The notes: generated from the sequence alone by a model not told the origin. DNA of 64,000 nt from Saccharothrix algeriensis (GCF_016907655.1 NZ_JAFBCL010000001.1:2170001-2234000); one strand, 5' to 3'. Counted from the stretch's first letter, positions 52,301-62,541 are shown. A program made the numbers and translations.

Positions 52301-52876
52301 CAGCTGCTCGGGGACGGCTCGCGGATCGCCGGGCGGTCGGGCAAGGTGGCTCGGCTGGAGGAGGTCCTGGACGAGGCGCTCGCCGACGGCGACAAGGCGC
52401 TGTGCTTCACCCAGTTCACCGAGTTCGGCGCGCTGGTCGTGCCGCACCTGGCCGCGCGGTTCGACACCGAGGTGCTGTTCCTCCACGGCGGGACGCCCCG
52501 GAAGGCGCGCGACGGGATGGTGCGCCGGTTCCAGGCCGAGGGCGGGCCGTCGATCTTCGTGCTGTCGCTGAAGGCCGGTGGCACGGGCCTGAACCTGACG
52601 GCCGCGAACCACGTCATCCACCTGGACCGCTGGTGGAACCCGGCGGTGGAGGACCAGGCCACCGACCGGGCGTTCCGCATCGGGCAGCGCGACCACGTGC
52701 AGGTGCGGAAGTTCGTGTGCGTCGGCACGGTGGAGGAGCGCATCGACCGGATGATCGAGGAGAAGCGCGGGCTGGCGCAGCTGGTGGTCGGCGCGGGTGA
52801 GGACTGGCTGACCGAGCTGTCCACCGACGAGCTGCGGGAGCTGTTCGCGCTGTCCGGGGAGGCCGTCGGTGAATGA
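49331..52876 (+). CDS. SNF2-family DEAD/DEAH helicase
   Basis: About 1181 residues. The C-terminal 460 form an SNF2 ATPase: motif I Asp-Asp-Met-Gly-Leu-Gly-Lys-Thr (about 736-743), motif II Asp-Glu-Ala-Gln (about 833-836), motif III Leu-Thr-Gly-Thr-Pro, and motif VI Asp-Gln-Ala-Thr-Asp-Arg-Ala-Phe-Arg-Ile-Gly-Gln. The N-terminal half contains an Ala/Asp/Gly-rich tract (about 55-140) and a long Gly/Ala/Thr tract (about 312-410) encoded by near-repetitive DNA. The SWIM-domain gene two frames downstream is its common partner. It probably remodels or repairs nucleoprotein. GTG 49331 is supported by the -10 box. Confidence 0.92.
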   Translation: MLVLHGLATADGRVGLWAEDSRLPARVAGRLPRAAVHHPFAVDGETLARLVAGTAGIGDGATHADATHADAGPPDAAGADASAGEAATRNGGADANAAGAGTDAAEAGTGEGPTGGGDPGAGLRSSSGAGSAVGPAVGPAVGSVDAVVVRLPSFASGPVESPELVRDPMVRVPSRRGAVRWRGWLVPVVWVGRRWPSDFPGGRLGASAKYLRDVAAFAEDLVARGRVLPDVDGERPAARWRAALSGVDALRHAGLRAGMPPSFRAAESVVGGGAEAAATGGAEVAGALLRGVLDSLVDAEVRRRLKGVRTDGRGATGGGGATGGGGAVGGGANSGGAGGAGATGGGDTAGGTGAAGGTGGGDASGGAGAAGDASAAGGGGAAGAAGGAGAAGGDGATHGDGHGGAGAGGVVGRWLAALAGSPDFEAGAGEVGSLRSAVAGWRAGAESTARVRTCFRLSSPEQGGPGDDGWRVEFLLQAVDEPSVLVTAAQLWRRQDAVLRRWVARPQELLLGDLGRAGRLYPALDRALAERRPTGLELDTDGAHEFLSHASLLAQAGFGVLLPSWWRQPRQLGLTLTAGRAGTTGVVAKEGELGLDALVDYRWELALGDERLTEAELSALAKAKSPLVRLRGQWVHVDRRRLAEGLAFLARGGGRMPAARVLLHSGLGLHDADLPLPLTAVRGEGWLGDLLSGRVEHRLEPVEVPAGLTETLRPYQHRGLSWLVFLDRLGLGACLADDMGLGKTVQLLALEVYARQHGRRPPTLLVCPVSVVGNWQREAARFAPGLRVHVHHGADRSTAELGQGHDLVITTYAVVARDVEALAGVGWDRVVLDEAQNVKNSATRQSRAVRALPARHRVALTGTPVENRLAELWSIMDFVNPGVLGTAGTFRARFAVPVERHRDEDAAVRLRRITGPFVLRRLKTDPRIAADLPDKIEVKQLCTLTAEQASLYRAVVDDMVARIAEAGGVQRKGLVLATISRLKQVCNHPAQLLGDGSRIAGRSGKVARLEEVLDEALADGDKALCFTQFTEFGALVVPHLAARFDTEVLFLHGGTPRKARDGMVRRFQAEGGPSIFVLSLKAGGTGLNLTAANHVIHLDRWWNPAVEDQATDRAFRIGQRDHVQVRKFVCVGTVEERIDRMIEEKRGLAQLVVGAGEDWLTELSTDELRELFALSGEAVGE
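50265..50560. repeat. Low-complexity GCC-GGT-rich repeat inside the helicase gene
   Basis: Imperfect repetition of GGTGGCGGCGGTGCGACC and GCCGGTGCGGCC units encodes a Gly/Ala/Thr linker. Pattern and position suggest slippage expansion between helicase domains. Confidence 0.75.
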
Positions 52877-53075
52877 GGGCCGCTCCGCCCAGGCCGGCGG
52901 GCCGACCGGGTTGGCCGGCGGGCCGACGGGGTTGGCCGGCGGGCCGACGGGGTTGGGCAGCGGGCCGACGGGGTTGGGCAGCGGGGTGCTCGGGCCGGCC
53001 GGCGGGTCGACCGGGCTGGTGGGCGGACCCGGCGGGTCGGTGCAGTCGGCGCAGTCGGTGGAGGGGTGGGCATGA
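52869..53075 (+). CDS. Bridging ORF of Gly-Pro-Thr-Gly-Leu repeats
   Basis: A 68-codon frame whose GTG overlaps the helicase stop and whose TGA (53073-53075) overlaps the ATG of the SWIM gene (53072), so all three are in translational register. It encodes heptads of Gly-Gly-Pro-Thr-Gly-Leu-Ala/Gly (four close copies, then variants) from a 21-bp DNA repeat at about 52898-52982. It has no fold, signal peptide or Cys. It could be a genuine linker protein, a relic of a former fusion between helicase and SWIM proteins, or an expanded spacer that simply lacks stops. Confidence 0.42.
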   Translation: MNEGRSAQAGGPTGLAGGPTGLAGGPTGLGSGPTGLGSGVLGPAGGSTGLVGGPGGSVQSAQSVEGWA

Positions 53076-53938
53076 GCGGTCGGCACGGGGGGCGCCCGGC
53101 GACGCGACCCGTTCGGGTCGAGGGTGGGCTCACGTTGCGCAGCAAGCGCGGTGACGTCGCGCGCACGTGGTGGTCGCGGCGGTTCATCGGGGTGCTGGAG
53201 TCGTTCGGCATGGGCGGGCGCCTGGAGCAGGGGCGGTCGTACGCCCGGACCGGGCAGGTGATGAGCCTGTCGCTGTCCACCAGCCTGGTGGTGGCTCTGG
53301 TGGCGGGGGCCGGGCCGCAGCCGTTCCGGGCGCGGATCGGTGTGCGGAAGTTCGACGACGACGACTGGCGCCGGATCGAGCACGCCTTGGCCGACCGGGC
53401 GGTGTTCGCGGCGAAGCTGCTCGCCGGCGAGATGCCGCCGGAGGTCGAGGAGGTCTTCGCGGAGCTGGGGCTGACGCTGTTCCCCGAGTCGCCGCGCGGG
53501 ATGACCATGGACTGCACCTGCCCGGACTGGGAGGTGCCGTGCAGGCACCTGGCGGCGACCTGCTACCTGCTCGCCGAGTCGTTCGACACCGACCCGTTCG
53601 AGATCCTGGCGTGGCGCGGCCGGTCCCGGGAGGACCTGCTGGACCGGCTGCGGGACCTGCGCGACGCCGCGCCAGGCGCGGCACCCGACACCGGGCCCGA
53701 CACCGGCCCACCGCACGGGGAGGAGGCCGCGCCTCCTCCGCAGGAGGACCCGGCCGCGTTCTGGCTGCGCCCCGAGGCCCCGGCCGTGCCGGAGCCGGAG
53801 GAGCCCGTCGCCCGGCGGCCTGACGCGATCCTCGACCAGCTCGACCCGCTCACCGTGGCCGGCCGCTCGGTCACCGACGAGCTGCGACCCCTCTACCGGA
53901 GGATCGCCGAGCCCCGGCTGCCGACCACCCGGCCCTGA
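53072..53938 (+). CDS. SWIM zinc-finger protein
   Basis: A 288-residue protein with the SWIM motif Cys-Thr-Cys-x-x-Trp...Cys-Arg-His at about 148-160, which binds zinc and likely DNA or protein. The N-terminal half (Arg-Thr-Trp-Trp-Ser-Arg-Arg-Phe, then Gly-Arg-Ser-Tyr-Ala-Arg-x-Gly-Gln-Val) is the standard actinobacterial SWIM-protein start. The C-terminal third is Pro/Glu/Asp-rich. Such genes sit next to SNF2 helicases in many actinomycetes and are thought to work with them. The ATG overlaps the stop of the repeat ORF. Confidence 0.88.
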   Translation: MSGRHGGRPATRPVRVEGGLTLRSKRGDVARTWWSRRFIGVLESFGMGGRLEQGRSYARTGQVMSLSLSTSLVVALVAGAGPQPFRARIGVRKFDDDDWRRIEHALADRAVFAAKLLAGEMPPEVEEVFAELGLTLFPESPRGMTMDCTCPDWEVPCRHLAATCYLLAESFDTDPFEILAWRGRSREDLLDRLRDLRDAAPGAAPDTGPDTGPPHGEEAAPPPQEDPAAFWLRPEAPAVPEPEEPVARRPDAILDQLDPLTVAGRSVTDELRPLYRRIAEPRLPTTRP

Positions 53939-53965
53939 GCCGGTCCACAGCCAATCCCGGACCGT

Positions 53966-54063
53966 CCTGGGCCAGTCCTGGGCCAGTCCTGGGCCAGTCC
54001 TCAGCCCATCCCGGGCCGTCCTGGGCCGGTCCTCGGCCCATCCTCAGCCGGTCCTGGGCCGGT
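53966..54063. repeat. 11-bp tandem repeat downstream of the SWIM gene
   Basis: Nine copies of CCTGGGCCAGT-type units follow one another with 11-bp (once 10-bp) period, close to one helical turn. The gap 53939-54178 otherwise shows no gene. Confidence 0.8.
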
Positions 54064-54178
54064 CGGCGGCACTCCTCGCCGTTCGCGGCGAAGCCCGGCC
54101 GAGGGCGCCCCGCCGCCCGGCGAAGGGAGCCGGTCCTCCGGTCACCGCGCCCGAGGAGCGCCGACCGGGGAGACGAGG

Positions 54179-54210
54179 CGAGCCGCCACCCCGGTGGGGG
54201 TGGCGGCTCG
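54179..54210 (-). terminator. Terminator of the cold-shock gene
   Basis: CGAGCCGCCACCCC pairs perfectly with GGGGTGGCGGCTCG around a 4-nt loop, 33 bp downstream of the cspA stop. Confidence 0.8.
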
Positions 54211-54242
54211 TCTACCCGAGTTGTGAAAACCCCGGTACCAGG

Positions 54243-54449
54243 TCAGAGCGGTCGGACCGTCTGCGCCTGCGGGCCCTTCTGGCCCTGGCCGATCTCGAAC
54301 TCCACCCGCTGGTTCTCTTCCAGGGTGCGGTAGCCGTTGCTCTGGATCTCCGAGTAGTGCACGAACACGTCGGCGCCACCGTTGTCCGGGGAGATGAAGC
54401 CGAAGCCCTTCTCCGCGTTGAACCACTTGACGGTGCCCTGAACTGCCAT
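54243..54449 (-). CDS. cspA: Cold-shock protein
   Basis: A 68-residue single cold-shock domain with RNP1 Lys-Gly-Phe-Gly-Phe-Ile and RNP2 Val-Phe-Val-His-Tyr and the usual start Gly-Thr-Val-Lys-Trp-Phe. It binds single-stranded RNA and DNA as an RNA chaperone. The ATG has an AGAGGAGA site. The 245 bp upstream hold no other gene and may include a structured 5' leader, as in other csp genes. A strong hairpin terminates it. Confidence 0.97.
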   Translation of the reverse strand: MAVQGTVKWFNAEKGFGFISPDNGGADVFVHYSEIQSNGYRTLEENQRVEFEIGQGQKGPQAQTVRPL

Positions 54450-54694
54450 CTTGCTACTTCTCCTCTAACAGGTGCCGGATCGCGCTTGCGACCACCGGGT
54501 CAGCTAGGGCGACGGCCCCTCCTGGCGGAGAAAGTTCGGCGCCCGCAACTCCGTTCCGCGAGCGTGGTGGAACACGAACACAGAATGGTACGACCGAAGA
54601 CAGTGAACCACGGGAGACCGGTAGCAGTCGAGCGGCTGAGCGCGGCGAGTCGCACTGCTACGGTGGGCGAGGACGCGATCACAGGGGGTCTGCC

Positions 54695-55027
54695 ATGCCG
54701 GAGCCGGTGCCGCCGCACGTCGCCGCGTCGCTCGCCACGCGAGCCGTCGCGAGCCTGAACGAACTCGTCCGGGTGAAGTTCGCGGGTGACCCGGCCGCGC
54801 TGGCCGCGCTGCTCTCCGCCGAGGGGGCGGCGCCGGACTCCCCGCAGGTCAGGGCACTGAGCGAGGTGCTGGGCCGGGCCGCGGCGGCGGACCCGGCGTT
54901 CGGCGAGGAGCTGCGCCGGCGGGCCTCCGGGGCGCAGCCCGGACGGGTGACCAACCAGGTGTCCGGCACGGTCCACGGCAACGTGGTCCAGGCCGGCGAC
55001 ATCCAGGGCGGCGTGAACTTCAAGTAG
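54695..55027 (+). CDS. Small helical protein with C-terminal RHIM-like motif
   Basis: A 110-residue protein. Residues 1-80 are predicted helical (Ala-Leu-Ala-Ala-Leu-Leu, then Ala-Leu-Ser-Glu-Val-Leu-Gly-Arg-Ala). The final 24 (87-110) are Asn-Gln-Val-Ser-Gly-Thr-Val-x-Gly-Asn-Val-Val-Gln-Ala-Gly-Asp-Ile-x-Gly-Gly-Val-x-Phe, a glycine-spaced motif with the Val-Val-Gln-Ala-Gly core of bacterial RHIM-like amyloid signalling (BASS) sequences. The N-terminus of the NB-ARC/TPR protein at 37.5 kb has the same motif. A regulated-death effector or adaptor role is inferred. ATG 54695 has a GGGGG site. Confidence 0.8.
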   Translation: MPEPVPPHVAASLATRAVASLNELVRVKFAGDPAALAALLSAEGAAPDSPQVRALSEVLGRAAAADPAFGEELRRRASGAQPGRVTNQVSGTVHGNVVQAGDIQGGVNFK

Positions 55028-55064
55028 GCCGACCGGGGGCCGCCGTCGGAGTGAAGATGGTGCG

Positions 55065-55787
55065 GTGTCGTCGACGCTCCACCTGCCCCAGGCCCGGCTG
55101 CTGTTCTTCCTGCTCGGCCTCGTGGTCACGTTCGTCCTGATCAGGATCAGCGTGCGGTTGATCCGCGCCAACGTGCGCTGGTGGCCGGGCAACATCAAGC
55201 CCGGCGGCACGCACATCCACCACGTGGTGTTCGGCACGGTCTTCCTGCTCGTCGGCGGCGTGACGGGGCTGGCGGCCCCGGACGACGAGCACGGGGTACG
55301 GGTGTCCGCAGCGGCGCTGCTCGGCGTGGGCGCGGCCCTGGTGCTCGACGAGTTCGCCCTGATACTGCACCTGCGCGACGTGTACTGGTCCAAGGACGGC
55401 CGGCTGTCGGTGGACGCGGTGTTCCTGGCGATCGGCATGACGGGCCTGCTGCTGCTCGGCGCGCGCCCGCTGGGCTACGACGAGTTCTACGGCGAGGGTC
55501 GCTGGCTGCGGGTCCTGCTCGTCCTGGTGCACCTGGGCTTCGCCATCGTGGCGCTGCTCAAGGGCAAGGTCTGGACGGGCCTGCTCGGCTTGCTGGTGCC
55601 GGTGCTGCCGGAGATCGGGGCGCTGCGGCTGGCCCGGCCGGGGTCGCCGTGGGCGCGCTGGCGGTACTCCGAGGACTCGCGCAAGCTGCGCCGCGCCTAC
55701 CGCCGGGAGGCCCGGATCAGGCAGCCGCTGATCCGGGCGAAGATCCGCTTCCAGGAGTTCATCTCGGGCCGGCACGACGACGAGTGA
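55065..55787 (+). CDS. Integral membrane protein of unknown function
   Basis: A 240-residue protein with about five hydrophobic segments (10-30, 55-75, 84-102, 125-142, 150-185) and a basic cytoplasmic C-terminal tail. The motif Gly-Gly-Thr-His-Ile-His-His-Val-Val-Phe-Gly near 46-56 and Asp-Glu-Phe-Ala-Leu are conserved features of a membrane family widespread in actinomycetes. The closely spaced histidines could bind metal, but no function is known. GTG 55065 lies 37 bp after the RHIM-like protein gene; no terminator separates them. Confidence 0.78.
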   Translation: MSSTLHLPQARLLFFLLGLVVTFVLIRISVRLIRANVRWWPGNIKPGGTHIHHVVFGTVFLLVGGVTGLAAPDDEHGVRVSAAALLGVGAALVLDEFALILHLRDVYWSKDGRLSVDAVFLAIGMTGLLLLGARPLGYDEFYGEGRWLRVLLVLVHLGFAIVALLKGKVWTGLLGLLVPVLPEIGALRLARPGSPWARWRYSEDSRKLRRAYRREARIRQPLIRAKIRFQEFISGRHDDE

Positions 55788-55803
55788 CCCCGTCGCGGCG
55801 CCG

Positions 55804-56904
55804 CTAGTTGACGATGCCCAGCTCGTCGCAGTCCGCCGCCACGTCGCCCGCGCACAGCTCGGCCGGGTCGACCGCGCCCTGCGCCACCAGCGCCCGCACG
55901 TCGCCCCGGGTGACCATCTCGGCGCCCAGCAGCACGGACTTGACGTCCCGCCGCGCCACCAGGTCCCGCGTGTTGCCGGTGGCCAGGTCGTCGGCCCCGC
56001 TGAGGTCGCCGCGCGCCACGGCGATGGCCAGCCGCGCCGCCGCCTGGGCCTCGTCGCGCACGGGCTTGTGCACCGTCATGCACTGCTCGCCGCGCAGCAC
56101 CGCGCGCAGCCCCGGCACGGTGGCGTTCTGCCCGGTCACCGGCACCCTCCCGGCCAGCCCCCTGGCCTTGAGCACCTCGATCACCGCGCCCGCGAGGCCG
56201 TCGTCGGCCGCGACCACCGCGTCGACCCGGCCCGCGTTGCCGTCGAGGATCTGCTCGAACAGGCCCTTGGCCACCGCCGGGTCGCCCTTGTCGACCGGCT
56301 GGCTCTTGACCAGCCGCAGCGCGCCGCTGTCGTAGAGCGGGCCGAGCTTGCGGCGCTGGCCGTCGGCGAACAGGGTGGCGTTGTTGTCCGTCGGCGCGCC
56401 CTGGATCTCGACGACCTGCGCGCCCGGCTTGGTCCCGAGGCACTCCAGCAGACCTTCGGCCTGCAGCTCGCCCACGTTGAGGTTGTCGAACGACACGTAG
56501 TAGTCGGCCATGCCGCCCAGGCTGATCCGGTCGTAGTTGATGACCGGGATGCCCGCCTGCTCGGCCTTGCGCTCGACCGTCGCGCCGCCCTCGGTGCTCA
56601 GCGGCGTGGTCATCAGCACCTTCACGCCGCGCGCGATCATCGCGTCGGCGATGCCCGCGAACCGCGCCTCGTCGCCCTCGGCGTTCTCGATCACCGACTC
56701 GACGCCGGCGATGTCGAACGCGGCGGACAGCAGCCTGCGGTCCTGCTCCTCCCAGCGGGCCGACGCGCGGTCGGGGAGGATCACCCCGACAACCGGCCCG
56801 CCCGCCCCGGCGGTGGCCTGGGCGTCGTCGCCGCCCCGGGCGCCGCAGGAGGTGACGAGCAGGACGAGCGCGGCGCAGGACGCCGCTCCGCGTAGTCTTC
56901 GCAT
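55804..56904 (-). CDS. Sugar-type ABC substrate-binding lipoprotein
   Basis: A 366-residue periplasmic-binding-protein-like lipoprotein. The signal ends in Leu-Val-Thr-Ser-Cys with lipobox Cys 20, followed by a type I (XylF/RbsB-like) two-lobe fold. Landmarks are Gly-Val-Ile-Leu-Pro-Asp near 45-50, Val-Ile-Asn-Tyr-Asp-Arg near 131-136, and Gly-Gln-Asn-Ala-Thr-Val-Pro-Gly near 260-267. The spacing resembles xylose-binding proteins. No ATPase or permease gene is adjacent, so it either works with a distant transporter or senses sugars. ATG 56904 has a GGGGG site. Confidence 0.87.
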   Translation of the reverse strand: MRRLRGAASCAALVLLVTSCGARGGDDAQATAGAGGPVVGVILPDRASARWEEQDRRLLSAAFDIAGVESVIENAEGDEARFAGIADAMIARGVKVLMTTPLSTEGGATVERKAEQAGIPVINYDRISLGGMADYYVSFDNLNVGELQAEGLLECLGTKPGAQVVEIQGAPTDNNATLFADGQRRKLGPLYDSGALRLVKSQPVDKGDPAVAKGLFEQILDGNAGRVDAVVAADDGLAGAVIEVLKARGLAGRVPVTGQNATVPGLRAVLRGEQCMTVHKPVRDEAQAAARLAIAVARGDLSGADDLATGNTRDLVARRDVKSVLLGAEMVTRGDVRALVAQGAVDPAELCAGDVAADCDELGIVN

Positions 56905-57213
56905 CCGCCAACCCCCAGTGCGCCGCCGACCGCCCGTCGACCCCGGAAAATGCCAGGTGCGGATTTCATCCCCTCGGAGCGGGTTCGTCAAGATGTCGCA
57001 ACGAGGCAGCTCCGAATGGTCCGCGCCAATGGGCCCGTCCACCTTCCTGGGACATCGAAGCCGCTGGCAGCGCTGTTACCGGACCCGGAAAAGGTGACGC
57101 TGCGCGCACAGCCGGTCACGATTGCGGCAGGGTGCGAAACAGGACTAACCACCCGCGGCTTTTCTGTGTCAAGGTGACGCCGGAGCAACCCTGAACGGGC
57201 GTGAGGAGACAGC
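56905..57213. other. Divergent gap: lipoprotein and exported peptide genes
   Basis: About 310 bp without a supported gene. It must hold both promoters; no strong repeat or palindrome was found. A GAGGAG site precedes the peptide start. Confidence 0.45.
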
Positions 57214-57414
57214 GTGAGAACGCGCAGATTCGTTTCGTCGGCACTGGTGGCGGCAACGGCGGCGGCGCTGCTGGCGATCGGCGCCGGCACGGCGGTCGCG
57301 CAGGGTGACCCCGCCGCCGGCCGCACCTCCTCCGGGTTCGCGGCCCAGCCGGGCGCCGCGGCCCGCGTCGGTGTCGACCTGGACAACCGGGAGTGGCAGA
57401 TCGTCGCCCCGTAG
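57214..57414 (+). CDS. Small exported peptide precursor
   Basis: A 66-codon gene with a good GAGGAG site before GTG 57214. The product has Arg-Thr-Arg-Arg at the start, a hydrophobic core (7-27) and Ala-Val-Ala before a predicted cut at 29/30. The mature peptide would be 37 residues, ending Asn-Arg-Glu-Trp-Gln-Ile-Val-Ala-Pro. No Cys. The Arg-Glu-aromatic/aliphatic...Pro ending resembles that of the peptide at 28.05 kb. No regulator is adjacent. A very strong hairpin follows. Confidence 0.65.
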   Translation: MRTRRFVSSALVAATAAALLAIGAGTAVAQGDPAAGRTSSGFAAQPGAAARVGVDLDNREWQIVAP

Positions 57415-57418
57415 CCGA

Positions 57419-57481
57419 CGCGGCACCCACGACGACGCCCCCGCCGGTCGAACCGGCGGGGGCGTCGTCGTGGGTGCCGCG
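57419..57481. terminator. Bidirectional terminator, perfect 30-bp stem
   Basis: 57419-57448 pairs perfectly with 57452-57481 around the 3-nt loop CGA. It lies between the exported peptide gene and the convergent glycyl-tRNA synthetase gene. Confidence 0.9.
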
Positions 57482-57492
57482 CGGGAGGGGCC

Positions 57493-60456
<2,964 letters not shown>

Positions 60457-60463
60457 GGGGTGG

Positions 60464-60469
60464 AGTCTA
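60464..60469 (-). promoter_or_regulatory. -10 box, leaderless start of glyS
   Basis: TAGACT on the minus strand ends 7 nt before GTG 60456. Confidence 0.55.
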
Positions 60470-60636
60470 CGAACGGCGCGTCGGCCACCTCACAATCGGG
60501 CTACTTCGCTGGTCACGGTTCGTCCGGACCCGGTATCACCACGTCGTGATGTGGGGCTGTGCCACGCTGTGGGCAACCCTAAAGGCCACCGGTACGTCCA
60601 AGAGGGCACAGCCGGGAACGACAGGAGGGAGGGCGA

Positions 60637-62541
60637 GTGGACAACCGGCCGCCGAGGCCAGGCGGGCCCGACGGGTTCCGCAGGCGTCCAGTCCCCCCTG
60701 GGAGTTCCTCCGCAGGTCAGCCCCCTCACGGGCCGGACCGGCCGCGTCGGCAGCCGGGTGCGCCGCCCGCCCGCGGCCGGGGCGAGGCGACCGGCGGGCC
60801 CCGCCCCGGCGACGTCCCGCCCGGCGAGCGCCGCACCCCGGCGAACCCCGTGGGCGGTCGGCCGCGACCGAACCCCGGCGACGGCCGGCCGCGACCGAAC
60901 CCCGGCGACCGGCGGCCCCGGGCCGGCGACCCGGCCCCCCGCGGCGCCGGCCGGCCCCCGGGCGCCCGGCCCCCCGCGCACGACGGCGGCGCGCCGCGGC
61001 CCGCCGACCGCGCCCGGCAGCCGCAGCGGATCGCGCCCCGGCGCCCCGCGCGCCCGCCGGTCCGGCGCAGGGGCGGTTCCCTGGCCGGCCGCGCGGTGGC
61101 CGCGCTCTGCTCGGCGGTCGTCCTGCTCGGCACCGGCTACGCGTGGGCGAACTTCCAGTCGCTGAGCCAGAACCTCACCACCACCGACGTGATCGGCGCG
61201 GGCGGCGGCGGCGAGCGGCCCGCCGACGGCTCGATCGACATCCTGATGGTCGGCATGGACAGCCGCACCGACGCCAAGGGCAACCCGCTGCCGCGGGAGA
61301 TCCTCGACGAGCTGCAGGCGGGTGACGAGTCGGAGGGCGGCCTGAACACCGACACCCTGATCCTGATGCACATCCCGAACGACACCGGCGAGGCGGTGGC
61401 CGTGTCGTTCCCGCGCGACGCGTACGTGCGGATCGCGGGCGGCCACGGGCGGCACAAGATCAACTCGGCCTACGGCTACGGCAAGGGCGAGGCGGTCGAG
61501 CAGCTGCGGAAGAAGGGCGTCACCGACCCCGTGCAGGTCGAGCAGGAGTCGCGCAAGGCCGGCGCCAAGAACCTCATCGGCACCGTCCAGGACCTGACCG
61601 GCGTCACCGTCGACCACTACGCGGAGGTCAACCTCGTCGGCTTCTACGACCTGACCAAGGCCGTCGGCGGCGTGGACGTGTGCCTGAACGAGGCGACCAG
61701 GGACCAGCTGTCCGGCGCGGACTTCGCGGCCGGCCCGCAGTCGGTGGAGGGCCGCGACGCGCTGGCGTTCGTCCGCCAGCGGCACGGCCTGCCGCAGGGC
61801 GACCTGGACCGGATCGTGCGCCAGCAGGTGTTCATGGCGGGCCTGGCGAAGAAGATGCTCTCCGCCGGCACGCTGTCCGACCCGGGCAAGCTGCGCTCGC
61901 TGATCGACGCGCTGACCAGGTCGATCGTGCTGGACAAGGACTGGGACATCCTGCGGTTCGCCACCCAGATGAAGGACCTGACCGGCGGCAGCATCAAGTT
62001 CGAGACGATCCCGACCGGCAACCCGGCGCTCCAGACGCCCGAGGACGGCCTGGCGGTCGAGGTCAGCGAGAGCGCGGTCAAGCGGTTCTTCAAGGACATG
62101 GGGGCCGACCCGGGCGCGGGCACGTCCGCCACGCCCACCGTCGACCCGACGAGCGTCACCGTGGAGGTGCGCAACGCCTCCGGCGTGCGCGGCCTGGCGG
62201 CGCGCGTGCTGGAGACCCTGGTCGCGAAGGGCTTCGTGGACGGCGGCGCGGACAACGCGAGCCAGACCATGACGACGTCGGTGGTCCGCTACGGCAAGGG
62301 CGGCGAGGCGGGCGCGGAGACCGTCGCCGAGGCGCTGGGCGGCATCGGGACCGAGCAGGACGACGACATCCCGGCCGGGCGGGCCCGCGTGTACGTGGGC
62401 AGCGACTACTCCGGTCCGGGCACGCAGAACCTGGCCGGCGCGCCCCTGGTGGGCCTGGACGGCGCGCGCGAGGCGCAGACGGGGTCCAGCACCGCCGCCG
62501 AACCGCCCATCACGGCGGACGGGGTGCGCTGCGTCAACTGA
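60637..62541 (+). CDS. LCP-family (LytR-CpsA-Psr) cell-wall ligase
   Basis: A 634-residue protein. A long Pro/Arg/Gly-rich cytoplasmic N-terminus (1-145) precedes one membrane helix (about 148-170). The LCP domain (about 200-385) has Asp-Ile-Leu-Met-Val-Gly-Met-Asp-Ser-Arg, Asn-Thr-Asp-Thr-Leu-Ile-Leu, Ser-Phe-Pro-Arg-Asp and Arg-Gln-Arg-His-Gly. A LytR_C domain (about 505-590) follows. LCP enzymes attach secondary polymers such as arabinogalactan or teichoic acid to peptidoglycan. The GTG has a GGAGGGAGGG site. A SanA-like gene follows within about 25-50 bp. Confidence 0.92.
   Translation: MDNRPPRPGGPDGFRRRPVPPGSSSAGQPPHGPDRPRRQPGAPPARGRGEATGGPRPGDVPPGERRTPANPVGGRPRPNPGDGRPRPNPGDRRPRAGDPAPRGAGRPPGARPPAHDGGAPRPADRARQPQRIAPRRPARPPVRRRGGSLAGRAVAALCSAVVLLGTGYAWANFQSLSQNLTTTDVIGAGGGGERPADGSIDILMVGMDSRTDAKGNPLPREILDELQAGDESEGGLNTDTLILMHIPNDTGEAVAVSFPRDAYVRIAGGHGRHKINSAYGYGKGEAVEQLRKKGVTDPVQVEQESRKAGAKNLIGTVQDLTGVTVDHYAEVNLVGFYDLTKAVGGVDVCLNEATRDQLSGADFAAGPQSVEGRDALAFVRQRHGLPQGDLDRIVRQQVFMAGLAKKMLSAGTLSDPGKLRSLIDALTRSIVLDKDWDILRFATQMKDLTGGSIKFETIPTGNPALQTPEDGLAVEVSESAVKRFFKDMGADPGAGTSATPTVDPTSVTVEVRNASGVRGLAARVLETLVAKGFVDGGADNASQTMTTSVVRYGKGGEAGAETVAEALGGIGTEQDDDIPAGRARVYVGSDYSGPGTQNLAGAPLVGLDGAREAQTGSSTAAEPPITADGVRCVN

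Noticed and set aside
49709..53716. A 1335-codon open frame antisense to the helicase gene
   Set aside because: It is antisense to the SNF2 motifs, which are unmistakable on the plus strand. High-GC coding DNA commonly leaves the opposite frame open.
57419..57481. Member of the AAAGCGT-loop hairpin family
   Set aside because: The loop is only CGA and the element sits between convergent genes, fitting an ordinary bidirectional terminator.
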